A program made the translations under genes and the position numbers. A stretch of 64,000 nucleotides of DNA from Vibrio rarus (lineage in GTDB: Bacteria; Pseudomonadota; Gammaproteobacteria; Enterobacterales; Vibrionaceae), in contig NZ_AP024901.1 of NCBI RefSeq assembly GCF_024347075.1, positions 943,364 to 1,007,363 of the forward strand. The letters are read 5' to 3'. The notes under the pieces are model-generated. The model was not told where the DNA came from. It ran no database searches and worked only from the letters and a program-made list of their open reading frames with translations. Positions 1 through 9,075 of this stretch are shown here, piece after piece. The first letter of the stretch is position 1, and every line of letters starts with the position of its first letter.

Positions 1-2140
1 ATGCTGAGCCAAATGCGCAAGTAGCGATATCCATTGATGGTTCGGTAGTGACGACGGTGAAGGCCGATGTGCATGGCGCGTTCTCTTATACGCCAGCTAT
101 CTTAGGTGAGGGGCCCCATGAGGTGACCGCGACCGCGACGGATGCGGCGGGCAATAGCTCTCCGGCCAGTACACCGCTAACTACTGTTGTTGATACCACG
201 GTGCCAGATACGCTGAAGGTAGGCCTAGAGCAGGATACCGGCCGTTCTGATACAGATCTTATTACGCAAGATGGGCAACTGCACATAGAGGGTCAAGAGT
301 CGGGCTCAACATTAGAGTACTCCATCGATAATGGTAAAACGTGGACAAACAGTTTTGTTCCTAAGGCGGGAGAGAATACGGTCAGCGTAAGACAAGTGGA
401 TGCGGCGGGTAATCCGTCATTAGCCTCTACCGATCTTAAATTTACGTTAGACAATGCGGTGAGCGCACCGATAGTTCAGTTAGTTACAGACAGTGGCCGT
501 TCATCAACGGATGGTCTGACGAATACGAGCACGTTGGATGTTCAAGGTATTGAGGGTGGAGCCTTAGTTGAATACTCAACGGACGCAGGTCAAACATGGT
601 TGAAGACCTTTACAGCAACAGAAGGGGTGAATCATGTTGAAGTGCGACAAACGGATGTGGCGGGGAATAAGTCAGCAGTCACGTTGTTCAGTTTTACGCT
701 TGATACTAAGGTCACTGAGCCGACATTAAGTGTGCCACAGGCGCAATCAGGTCATGAGTACAATGCGAATGAAGTGGGGTCTGATGGCAAGATTACGGTG
801 GCCATTACGTTACCGACTGATGCGGTAGCAGGTGATACGTTGACCATAGATGGAGCTAAGCATACTCTTAGTCAACAAGACATTGCCACTCAATCAGTGT
901 CTCACGAAGTGTTGCCGGGTCATGACATTAAAGTGACGTTGATAGACCAAGCGGGTAACACGTCAAAAGAGGTGAGTGCGACACTGGCCACAGCCGATAC
1001 GGCCATTCCAGATGCGCCGACACTGCATTGGCCAAACGCCTTAAATCCAGTTCATAACTCAGATAATACCCCAGAGATATTGGGTCATGCTGAGCCAAAT
1101 GCGCAAGTAGCGATATCCATTGATGGTTCGGTAGTGACGACGGTGAAGGCCGATGTGCATGGCGCGTTCTCTTATACGCCAGCTATCTTAGGTGAGGGGC
1201 CCCATGAGGTGACCGCGACCGCGACGGATGCGGCGGGCAATAGCTCTCCGGCCAGTACACCGCTAACTACTGTTGTTGATACCACGGTGCCAGATACGCT
1301 GAAGGTAGGCCTAGAGCAGGATACCGGCCGTTCTGATACAGATCTTATTACGCAAGATGGGCAACTGCACATTGAGGGTCAAGAAGCGGGCTCAACATTA
1401 GAGTACTCCATCGATAATGGTAAAACGTGGACAAACAGTTTTGTTCCTAAGGCGGGAGAGAATACGGTCAGCGTAAGACAAGTGGATGCGGCGGGTAATC
1501 CGTCATTAGCCTCTACCGATCTAAAATTTACGTTAGATAATGCGGCGAGCGCGCCGACCGTGACGTTAACCACAGACAGTGGCAGTTCAGCAACGGATGG
1601 ATTGACGAATATTGGCACGCTCGAAGTGACCGATACGGAGCCTAATGCGTTAATTGAGTATTCAACCGATGGTGGACATTCATGGTCGAGCACCTTCACA
1701 GCAGCGGAAGGGACGAATAACGTTGAAGTGCGTCAAACGGACGTGGCGGGGAATAGTTCAGCCTCGACTTCAATCAGTTTTACGCTTGATACTAAGGTCA
1801 CTGAGCCGACATTAAGTGTGCCACAGGCGCAATCAGGTCATGAGTACAATGCGAATGAAGTGGGGCCTGATGGCAAGATTACGGTGGCCATTACGTTACC
1901 GACTGATGCGGTAGCAGGTGATACGTTGACCATAGATGGAGCTAAGCATACTCTTAGTCAACAAGACATTGCCACTCAATCAGTGTCTCACGAAGTGTTG
2001 CCGGGTCATGACATTAAAGTGACGTTGACAGACCAAGCTGGTAATACGTCACATGAGGTGAGTGCGACACTGGCCACAGCCGATGTCACGGCCGGCACCA
2101 TCAGCATTACCGATCCAATCAGTGGCGATAACGTCATTAA
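1..2140 (+). repeat. 1086-bp in-frame tandem repeat in adhesin gene
   Basis: Positions 1-460 recur almost unchanged at 1087-1546, and 690-1050 recurs at 1776-2136, giving a constant offset of 1086 bp (362 codons). Between them, about 465-690 and 1551-1776 are related but clearly diverged. The near-identity of the flanks suggests recent duplication or gene conversion. Copy number to the left of the window is unknown. Confidence 0.95.
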
Positions 2141-5100
2141 CGGTACCGAGTCCGGGCAGGATTTAACGGTGTCGGGCACGACAACGGGCATTGAAGCGGG
2201 TCAACAGGTTGCGGTGGCGTTTAATGGCCACACGGTACACGGCACTGTTGAGCAAAACGGAACATGGAGTGTGAACGTTCCGTCGAGTGCCATGACCGAT
2301 GGTCAAGATTTGGATATTACGGCTAACGTGAGTGATAAGGCGGGTAACCCTGCTTCAGCACAGCCACATACAATGCATGTGGACACAAGCACAATGACGC
2401 CAACCTTAAACCCTCTGGATCATGCTCAGCACTACCCAACAGGGACGCCAGTGATCAGCGGGCATGCTGAGGCTGGTGCGAGAGTGACAATTAAAGATGG
2501 CAGCAGCATTTTAGGTACTGTAGTGGCTAACGCACACGGAGAGTTCAAGTTCTCAGTACCAGCAACGGCCAAGTTGAAGGATGGTGACCATCACATCACT
2601 GCTACAGCGGTCGATGTGGCAGGGAATAGCTCGGCGCAAAGTCATGCTATTGACATCAACGTAGACACTAGCATTAAAGCGCCAAGTGTGGCGTTTACTG
2701 ATACGTCTATCAGTAAGGGTGAAAGTACGGCTGTGGTCATTAAAGGTTTTCTTTCTGATTATGATATTGACAGCACGACACATATTAGCAAGGTGGATAT
2801 CTCTGACTCTAAGGGCACGGTAATACATTTACAAGCGTCTCAGGTAGCAGCTCTTAATCAGTCGTTAAAACATAGTCCTCTTGGTCATTTTAGTTTACGC
2901 GGAATTGACGTATCAAAATTACATGATGGCGATCTTAAAGTGACAGTAACGGCTACTGATGCTGCGGGTAACTCTTTGGCTGGAGATGGTCGGGCTGTAT
3001 TAGACACAAGCATAGCTCAGCCTACAGTACACCTAATTAATAGTAGCCGCTCTACGTCAAACTTGATTAATAATAATGAGCAAGATCATGCCATTATCAT
3101 AGGTAATATTGATCATACTGATGGCAGTGAAAAACTAACGAGCCTTTATGTGACGGATCAAAAGGATCATTTGGTGGCTGTGGATCTAAAAGGGGTTAAG
3201 GTTGACCCTGCTACGGGTGGTTTCAGTATACATAATGTGGATTTATCTAATAGTGGTTTTGTAGATGGTCCATTGACTGTGCATGCCGTTGTCACTGATG
3301 GTGCGGGAAATACGAGTACAGGTACGGGAAGTGCAACCCTTGATAGAGTTGCCCCAGATGCCCCACATTTGAAATCAATTGATCCAAGTAATAATACAAT
3401 GCCAATTATTAAAGGTAGCGGAGAGCCAGGCAGTACTATTACCATAAGTAGTGGGCATAAAAATTTAGATTATGTAACTGTAGGTAAAAATGGGGAATTT
3501 AGTTATCAATTAAAAACGCCGTTAACCGATGGTAGTCACATTACCGCAACTGCAACAGATGCAAGTGGTAATGAATCCGCCCCAACAACAATACCAACTA
3601 ATATTGATACTCTTGCCCCTAATAAGCCTACAGTGGGTTTGAAAAATGATACTGGTCATTCACATACAGACCATATTACAAAAGATGGAAGCCTTAATGT
3701 AGGTCATGAGCCTCATGCAACAGTGCAATATGCCGTTGGAAATAATCATCAATGGCATAATCATTTTACACCTAAACAAGGGAGCAATATCGTTCATGTT
3801 AGGCAAGTGGATGCTGTAGGTAACCACTCCGATTCAACGTCTTTTGAATTTACATTAGATACTAAGATCAAAGTCCCTCATTTATCTATAGATAATGAGC
3901 ATAGTTCAACTCCGATTATTAAAGGTCAAACAGATCCTAATGCCTCGGTACAAATTTTGGAATCTGGAAAAGAAATTGGTCATGTTACTGCTGATAAAAA
4001 TGGTTTATTTACATTTAATATGGGCTCGGAACATCACAAACTATCGGAGGGTGATCATAAATTTACAGCAATAGTTACTGATAAGGCCGGAAATTCACAT
4101 GGCTCAGATAATAGTGTTAGCGCCCATGTAGAAGCTCTTAAACTTGTTTATGCGCCACCGGGAGTAAACTCTAATTTAGGCTCGAGTGATGATAAAAGAA
4201 TTATTCATGGTTCATTTTCACAGGTTAAATCTAATGATCATGATGTGCATCTAAGGATTGATGGGCACGATGTTATTATTGATGAAAATCGACATATATC
4301 TACAACAGATCATCAGATAAAAGTGATTGACGTACAACATTCTTCTAATAGCACAAATATTCAATCTAGAATAGGTGAAATAGTGTCGCTAAATGGGGTA
4401 GATCACAAAATACAGTCTATAAACGGATCTGGCATGTATATATATTTAGATGGTCGACCGTCTGATTATAATCTAGGACAAACAATAACAGGTGATGGTA
4501 AGGGTGGTTTCACTATAGACGGTGGGATATCAAGTACTACTGGTAGTCATTTTGAAGTGGGACCAATACATGGCTTGAAAGGTATTATTTTTGGTACAGG
4601 CGAAACATACTTGGCATCTAATGGTTCTGTACAACATCAAGATATGTTGACTAACTATGAAACATTTATGATGAATATGGATACTTTTCTCCATCCAACG
4701 ACCCAAACATCAGGAACACATAGAGTTATAACTATGGTAGAGAACGGAGAGGGAACGCCGTTCAAAATATTTAATGGGGCAGGTAAATTAATTGGGTCTA
4801 ATAACGACTCTAATGGTGGTAAGAATATCCATATTCAAGAACATGACTTACCTGGATTACATATTCAAATACCTAAAGATAGTCAAATAACGCTGCACTT
4901 TGAAGCTCATCTGGAAGATAACCATGGGCATCAAGTTGGGCAAGGGCTAACCTGGCATTTTGATGTTCAACAGGGTGATCATATGGGTAAAATTGATCAT
5001 GTTGAAAATCATAGTTCAAGCAATGATGAACCTATGCATGACATTCCATCAATAACGTTATCGTCACTTGGCAATGACAATGCTCAGCATAGTTCGGGTG

Positions 5101-5336
5101 CTAATGTTTATCTTGAGCAATTAGGTTTGGACGCACAACACAGCGATCATGCACAGAATGTACCGAGTGATATTGATGTAGTGCTTGCTCATGGTACAGA
5201 GGTCAAACTTGATGATAATGGTATGCCAGTTGATACCCATTCAGATCAGGGAGGACATAGTGATCATGCAGATAATGACTCCGTTAATGAGCATCATCAT
5301 TTAATTCATAACGATTGGGGTGATACGCATCATTAA
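1..5336 (+). CDS. Giant Ig-like repeat adhesin, C-terminal part (partial)
   Basis: The reading frame is open from the left edge, so the true start lies outside the window; 1778 residues are visible. The N-terminal two thirds is a chain of bacterial Ig-like modules of about 90 residues, many ending in D.AGN followed by a spacer, as in BapA/SiiE-type type I-secreted adhesins. A 362-residue block is repeated in tandem. The last 400 or so residues carry no recognisable Ig module and no RTX nonapeptides, and they are rich in His and Asp with a tail of H, D and N. Base use changes from GC-rich in the repeats to AT-rich after about 3000. A type I secretion operon lies convergent downstream, suggesting secretion by it, with a signal in the C-terminus. 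The adhesin class is well supported; the ligand is unknown. Confidence 0.85.
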   Translation, partial: AEPNAQVAISIDGSVVTTVKADVHGAFSYTPAILGEGPHEVTATATDAAGNSSPASTPLTTVVDTTVPDTLKVGLEQDTGRSDTDLITQDGQLHIEGQESGSTLEYSIDNGKTWTNSFVPKAGENTVSVRQVDAAGNPSLASTDLKFTLDNAVSAPIVQLVTDSGRSSTDGLTNTSTLDVQGIEGGALVEYSTDAGQTWLKTFTATEGVNHVEVRQTDVAGNKSAVTLFSFTLDTKVTEPTLSVPQAQSGHEYNANEVGSDGKITVAITLPTDAVAGDTLTIDGAKHTLSQQDIATQSVSHEVLPGHDIKVTLIDQAGNTSKEVSATLATADTAIPDAPTLHWPNALNPVHNSDNTPEILGHAEPNAQVAISIDGSVVTTVKADVHGAFSYTPAILGEGPHEVTATATDAAGNSSPASTPLTTVVDTTVPDTLKVGLEQDTGRSDTDLITQDGQLHIEGQEAGSTLEYSIDNGKTWTNSFVPKAGENTVSVRQVDAAGNPSLASTDLKFTLDNAASAPTVTLTTDSGSSATDGLTNIGTLEVTDTEPNALIEYSTDGGHSWSSTFTAAEGTNNVEVRQTDVAGNSSASTSISFTLDTKVTEPTLSVPQAQSGHEYNANEVGPDGKITVAITLPTDAVAGDTLTIDGAKHTLSQQDIATQSVSHEVLPGHDIKVTLTDQAGNTSHEVSATLATADVTAGTISITDPISGDNVINGTESGQDLTVSGTTTGIEAGQQVAVAFNGHTVHGTVEQNGTWSVNVPSSAMTDGQDLDITANVSDKAGNPASAQPHTMHVDTSTMTPTLNPLDHAQHYPTGTPVISGHAEAGARVTIKDGSSILGTVVANAHGEFKFSVPATAKLKDGDHHITATAVDVAGNSSAQSHAIDINVDTSIKAPSVAFTDTSISKGESTAVVIKGFLSDYDIDSTTHISKVDISDSKGTVIHLQASQVAALNQSLKHSPLGHFSLRGIDVSKLHDGDLKVTVTATDAAGNSLAGDGRAVLDTSIAQPTVHLINSSRSTSNLINNNEQDHAIIIGNIDHTDGSEKLTSLYVTDQKDHLVAVDLKGVKVDPATGGFSIHNVDLSNSGFVDGPLTVHAVVTDGAGNTSTGTGSATLDRVAPDAPHLKSIDPSNNTMPIIKGSGEPGSTITISSGHKNLDYVTVGKNGEFSYQLKTPLTDGSHITATATDASGNESAPTTIPTNIDTLAPNKPTVGLKNDTGHSHTDHITKDGSLNVGHEPHATVQYAVGNNHQWHNHFTPKQGSNIVHVRQVDAVGNHSDSTSFEFTLDTKIKVPHLSIDNEHSSTPIIKGQTDPNASVQILESGKEIGHVTADKNGLFTFNMGSEHHKLSEGDHKFTAIVTDKAGNSHGSDNSVSAHVEALKLVYAPPGVNSNLGSSDDKRIIHGSFSQVKSNDHDVHLRIDGHDVIIDENRHISTTDHQIKVIDVQHSSNSTNIQSRIGEIVSLNGVDHKIQSINGSGMYIYLDGRPSDYNLGQTITGDGKGGFTIDGGISSTTGSHFEVGPIHGLKGIIFGTGETYLASNGSVQHQDMLTNYETFMMNMDTFLHPTTQTSGTHRVITMVENGEGTPFKIFNGAGKLIGSNNDSNGGKNIHIQEHDLPGLHIQIPKDSQITLHFEAHLEDNHGHQVGQGLTWHFDVQQGDHMGKIDHVENHSSSNDEPMHDIPSITLSSLGNDNAQHSSGANVYLEQLGLDAQHSDHAQNVPSDIDVVLAHGTEVKLDDNGMPVDTHSDQGGHSDHADNDSVNEHHHLIHNDWGDTHH

Positions 5337-5354
5337 CTTAATGGGGCACTAATT

Positions 5355-5386
5355 AAAATGCCTGCTAATTATAGCGGGCATTTTTA
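5355..5386 (+). terminator. Rho-independent terminator after the adhesin gene
   Basis: A 9-bp stem (5358-5366 with 5373-5381, one G-T pair) with a 6-nt loop is followed by five T residues, 20 bases past the adhesin stop codon. Confidence 0.8.
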
Positions 5387-5528
5387 ATAATGGCTCTTGA
5401 ATTAAGTATAGATGATACGGATTGTTTAATTTTAAATATGATTAATAGATCTAGAAGTTAGATGGTTCAGAGACGTACTACGGTGGTATTATACGCTTGT
5501 TATCCGTAGTGTTTTTTGAGGATAGATA

Positions 5529-5637
5529 ATACCAATCGCACTAAATAACTGGTCATTCCAGCTTGTTAAAATACTCGATAACTGCGTTAGAATTTTTCCT
5601 GCGCTATTTCTGATCACTTACTTAGTGTGATTGGTAT
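5529..5637. repeat. MITE-like 109-bp element with terminal inverted repeats
   Basis: The ends 5529-5544 and 5622-5637 are inverted repeats matching at 15 of 16 bases (ataccaatcRcactaa). There is no coding capacity. From memory, similar short elements bounded by ATACCAAT are common between genes in Vibrio and Shewanella; this was not checked by search. It lies between the convergent adhesin and secretion genes. Confidence 0.55.
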
Positions 5638-5643
5638 AAGAAT

Positions 5644-5684
5644 ATAAAAAAGCCAAAACAAATATGCTTTGGCTTTTTTATATA
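5644..5684. terminator. Bidirectional terminator between the secretion operon and adhesin
   Basis: The stem aaaaaagccaaa/tttggctttttt with flanking A and T tracts works on either strand. On the minus strand it lies 25 bases past the stop of the HlyD-type gene. Confidence 0.75.
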
Positions 5685-5708
5685 TAGGTGAAGGTATTAT
5701 CTTGTTGT

Positions 5709-7001
5709 CTATCTTTCACCGAAGGCATGACTGACATTGGTATAAATTGGTTTCCATAAATATTGGAATACGGTTTTCTCACCAGTGGTGATATCTACTT
5801 CACCAGTCATCCCAGGTATAATATTAAATCGATCTGGATTGTCACCAAAATACCCTTTATTTAATTCTATGATGACATCGTAATAGATTTCACCTCTTTG
5901 TGTTTGGCTTGTAGTCGGTGAAATTTCAGTCACCTTGCCTTTTAGTGCACCAAAGCGGCTGTAATCAAAGGCATCCACTTTAACTCGTGCCGCCTGACCA
6001 ATTGAAACAAAACCGATATCTCTAGGGGAAAGCTTAGCTTTAAATGAAGACGTTCCATCAACAGGCACGATTTCTACCACTGTACCACCCGGTTTGATAA
6101 CCCCGCCATTACGTGTGGTAGGCAAACTTTGTACTAATCCTTTTACAGGGGACTTGACTAAAGTATTCGTGAGCTTGGCTTGTCCTGAACGTATCCTGGC
6201 ATTAAGGGCTGATAAATCAGACATAGCCTCTGCTCTATTTTTACTCGTATCACGTTTTACTTCCGCCAGTAGTTGCTCTACTTTGCTTTGGCTGGACTCA
6301 GCTTGTTTAATTAAAACGGATTTTTTAGATTTCGCTTCTTCGAGGTCACTTTCTAAAGAAGATATTTTTTGATTCATTTCCAATACTTGCACTTCAGACA
6401 CATTGCCTGATCGTTGGCCTTTTTTGAGGATCCGTAACTCTTTTTTTGTAGAGTTTAATTGGCGTTCTTGTGCGGGGATTTGACGAATTATACCTTTTAA
6501 TTCTTCGGCAATACGTTCGCTTTCTTTTTCTAATACAACTCGTTTTTTCAGATACAGAGATTTGTTTGCGGCCAATTGAGCTCGCTGCTCTGCAACAACT
6601 TTAGGATAGCGCTCTTCGTATAATGAAAAATCTGGTTCCCTCTCATCAATTAAGGCAGTCATCCTTTCAATTCTTAAACGCAATGACGCCTCTTTAGAGT
6701 GCAACTCTTCTAAGGCTGTTGTTTGAAAAGTGGCATCAAATTCAACAATAGGATCACCGATGTTTACTAGTTGTCCACGCTTAACAAAGATTTTTTTTAA
6801 TTTTCCACCTAGTTCACTTTGGATAACTTGACGTTCGCCTTGGGGAATAACAGCGCCTTTAGCTTTGGCTATTTCATCGACTTTAGTTAACACCGTCCAC
6901 CCAATAAATAAGATGATACACGCACCAATGAGTAGGCTACTGATGGTGAGTAAGCGACGCGTTATATCTGACTCAATGACTTCAATGGTGGATTTATGCA
7001 T
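5709..7001 (-). CDS. Type I secretion membrane fusion protein (HlyD family)
   Basis: 430 residues, a usual length for HlyD/LapC adaptors. One N-terminal transmembrane helix (about 18-40) is followed by a long charged coiled-coil region (about 75-270) and a C-terminal beta-barrel/lipoyl region with VKSPVKGLVQ and an IIPGMTGEVDI motif near residue 395. The protein should bridge the inner-membrane ABC transporter to a TolC-type channel in the periplasm. Its start overlaps the stop of the upstream ABC gene by 8 nt, so all three genes form one operon. No TolC-type gene is visible here. Confidence 0.92.
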   Translation of the reverse strand: MHKSTIEVIESDITRRLLTISSLLIGACIILFIGWTVLTKVDEIAKAKGAVIPQGERQVIQSELGGKLKKIFVKRGQLVNIGDPIVEFDATFQTTALEELHSKEASLRLRIERMTALIDEREPDFSLYEERYPKVVAEQRAQLAANKSLYLKKRVVLEKESERIAEELKGIIRQIPAQERQLNSTKKELRILKKGQRSGNVSEVQVLEMNQKISSLESDLEEAKSKKSVLIKQAESSQSKVEQLLAEVKRDTSKNRAEAMSDLSALNARIRSGQAKLTNTLVKSPVKGLVQSLPTTRNGGVIKPGGTVVEIVPVDGTSSFKAKLSPRDIGFVSIGQAARVKVDAFDYSRFGALKGKVTEISPTTSQTQRGEIYYDVIIELNKGYFGDNPDRFNIIPGMTGEVDITTGEKTVFQYLWKPIYTNVSHAFGER

Positions 7002-9075
7002 GTTCGTCCCCTGCTTGAGAAATAGTGATTTCAGGTTGTGCTATTTGTTCTGAACCGTCAGGGATAGGGCCGGCATAGCCAACACTGCCACTATTTAGCA
7101 CGACGACTTGATCAGAAAGTTTGATCAACTCAGCATCGTGAGAGGTGAAAATGATAGTGCTTTTACCTCGATTAGCCTCTAACCACTGTAAAAATAGCTG
7201 TTTATTTTTGTTGCTACTTACTGGATTGTCGAGCAATACCAGTGGGTGGTGGCTACATAATAATTTTGCTTTAGATAGCATGGTTTCTTCATGATTTGAG
7301 AAGGGATGTGCGAGTGATTCCACTTGATTCAAATGGGTTTGTAGCCCATCGGGTAAGCTTGCTACCCAATCTAAAGCTCCCACTTGCTCCAGTACCGAAT
7401 GGATCTCTTCATCTGAAATTTCGTGGTTGTCAGTAATAAAATCTTGGATTGTAATTGGGGTCATCTCTGGGTGGTCAGAATAATAGCCTAACCATTGACG
7501 GAATAATTGCGGATCGTATTGTGACAGGTTGATACCATTGACCTTAATCACGCCATTTTGTGCTGGTAATAATCCCGCAATCACTTCTAGTAGAGTCGTT
7601 TTCCCTGAGGCCATAGGCCCTGTTATTGCGATTACTTGCCCCGGTTCCGCCTTGAAGGTCACACCAGAAAGCGCTGGTTTTAGCTGGTTGGTAAAGCGTA
7701 GAGTAACCAACTCTAATTCAATGGATGGCGCTTTATCATCAAGATGATGATGCTGATAGGAGAAATCCCCTTCAACTTTTTGGTTAATGGTCTGATTGAT
7801 CTGTTGTTTCGCTTGCAGAATTTGATTGACCCGAGTGTAGCTATTAGCCAGCATTTGAGCAGGGCTTGTTACACGAGAAATTAGCATCATGGTAGCAATC
7901 ATACCACCTGCGGTGAGTTGCTGGCTAAAGATCAGTCCGATACCTAGGCCGATAACGGCCAAAGTACTAAGTAAACTAATAGCATAGTAGATGGAGGTGA
8001 ATTTAGCTTGATGACTCAGGTGAGCAAAACTGTTCTTCGATGCTAAGGTATTTGCTTTTTCAAAGCGTGTAATCCAATACGGCAAAATATCACTAGAACG
8101 TAGAAAGTTTAATTTACTATTGAGCTCATACAGTAACGAAAAACGCGAGGTACCTGAAATAGTGAGTTGATTATTGAGTAACCGTTGTTGACGTTGGTTG
8201 CGCAGGGCAAGAACAAAGAAAAGCAATAATGCAATTATTGGCACAATAACTAACATACCGCCTAACACACCAATAGCGATGATGAAAATAATGATAAAAG
8301 GCAGATCAAATAAGGCACCTCCTAGAGGGCCTTGAACAACGCCTTTTAAACCCTCAGCTGTAGTTAGCCGACTCATTAATGTTGAAATGCCAGCTTGGCG
8401 AGTAATGGCAAGCTGTCCATAAAGAATCTTACGCATGATAGATTCGGAGACTTCACGGCTAATACGATTGGCAATAGTCGTCAATAATTGGCTTCTGAAT
8501 ACCTTGAGTAATAGCATCATAGAAAACAGCAATGTTGCACCAATGGCTATCCCAACCACTTCATGACCTGCATCCCCCCCTATAACGTGGTCATAAACTG
8601 ACATGGTTATAAAAGGAATGGTGAGCGCAAAAAGGTTCGCTATAAAGCTAATGATAAGCAGGTTTGGAATAATGGGCTTAAAGCTAGCTAACTTGCTTGC
8701 TAGCCAGTCAACCTCATTTCTTTCATGGGGTTGACCATGGATTAGGATGATTAGGCCACCCACTGTAGGGCTCATTTTTGCAGGAGTAAATGCACCATCG
8801 GTAAATTCTAAATAGCCTTTTTTAATATCGTAATAACACGGGACACATTTATGTGAATTAATGTGGATTGCAGCTTCATGATTAATAGATTTAATTTTGC
8901 GATTTACAGGATGCACACTGTATGGAATCATCAGGCGATCGAGAACATCTAGAATATCGCCTGCACTTTGCACAGGGTTCGCTTGGATCCACTCTTTGGT
9001 AAAGTTATGTACTCCCGCTTCTACATTGAGAATGGAAAGTATATCTAAAAGTGGAGTGGCATAGTCGTGTTTCAT
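6994..9075 (-). CDS. Type I secretion ABC transporter, peptidase-like N-domain, degenerate NBD
   Basis: 693 residues: an N-terminal domain of about 125 residues in the position of the C39-like domain, a six-helix transmembrane region (about 135-420) and a C-terminal nucleotide-binding domain. The Walker A motif GPMASGKTT and the H-loop TSHD are intact. The Walker B is LVLLDNP, with Asn where the catalytic Glu is expected; the LSGGQ signature is replaced by a PFSNHEE stretch, and the Q-loop Gln is absent. It overlaps the next gene by 4 nt (ATGA). By analogy with RtxB/RtxE of V. cholerae, it probably forms a heterodimer with the neighbouring ABC protein to export the large adhesin. Confidence 0.9.
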   Translation of the reverse strand: MKHDYATPLLDILSILNVEAGVHNFTKEWIQANPVQSAGDILDVLDRLMIPYSVHPVNRKIKSINHEAAIHINSHKCVPCYYDIKKGYLEFTDGAFTPAKMSPTVGGLIILIHGQPHERNEVDWLASKLASFKPIIPNLLIISFIANLFALTIPFITMSVYDHVIGGDAGHEVVGIAIGATLLFSMMLLLKVFRSQLLTTIANRISREVSESIMRKILYGQLAITRQAGISTLMSRLTTAEGLKGVVQGPLGGALFDLPFIIIFIIAIGVLGGMLVIVPIIALLLFFVLALRNQRQQRLLNNQLTISGTSRFSLLYELNSKLNFLRSSDILPYWITRFEKANTLASKNSFAHLSHQAKFTSIYYAISLLSTLAVIGLGIGLIFSQQLTAGGMIATMMLISRVTSPAQMLANSYTRVNQILQAKQQINQTINQKVEGDFSYQHHHLDDKAPSIELELVTLRFTNQLKPALSGVTFKAEPGQVIAITGPMASGKTTLLEVIAGLLPAQNGVIKVNGINLSQYDPQLFRQWLGYYSDHPEMTPITIQDFITDNHEISDEEIHSVLEQVGALDWVASLPDGLQTHLNQVESLAHPFSNHEETMLSKAKLLCSHHPLVLLDNPVSSNKNKQLFLQWLEANRGKSTIIFTSHDAELIKLSDQVVVLNSGSVGYAGPIPDGSEQIAQPEITISQAGDEHA

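Noticed and set aside
86..3445. Several minus-strand ORFs inside the adhesin gene, two of them identical
   Set aside because: They mirror the repeat structure and have no ribosome sites or homology.
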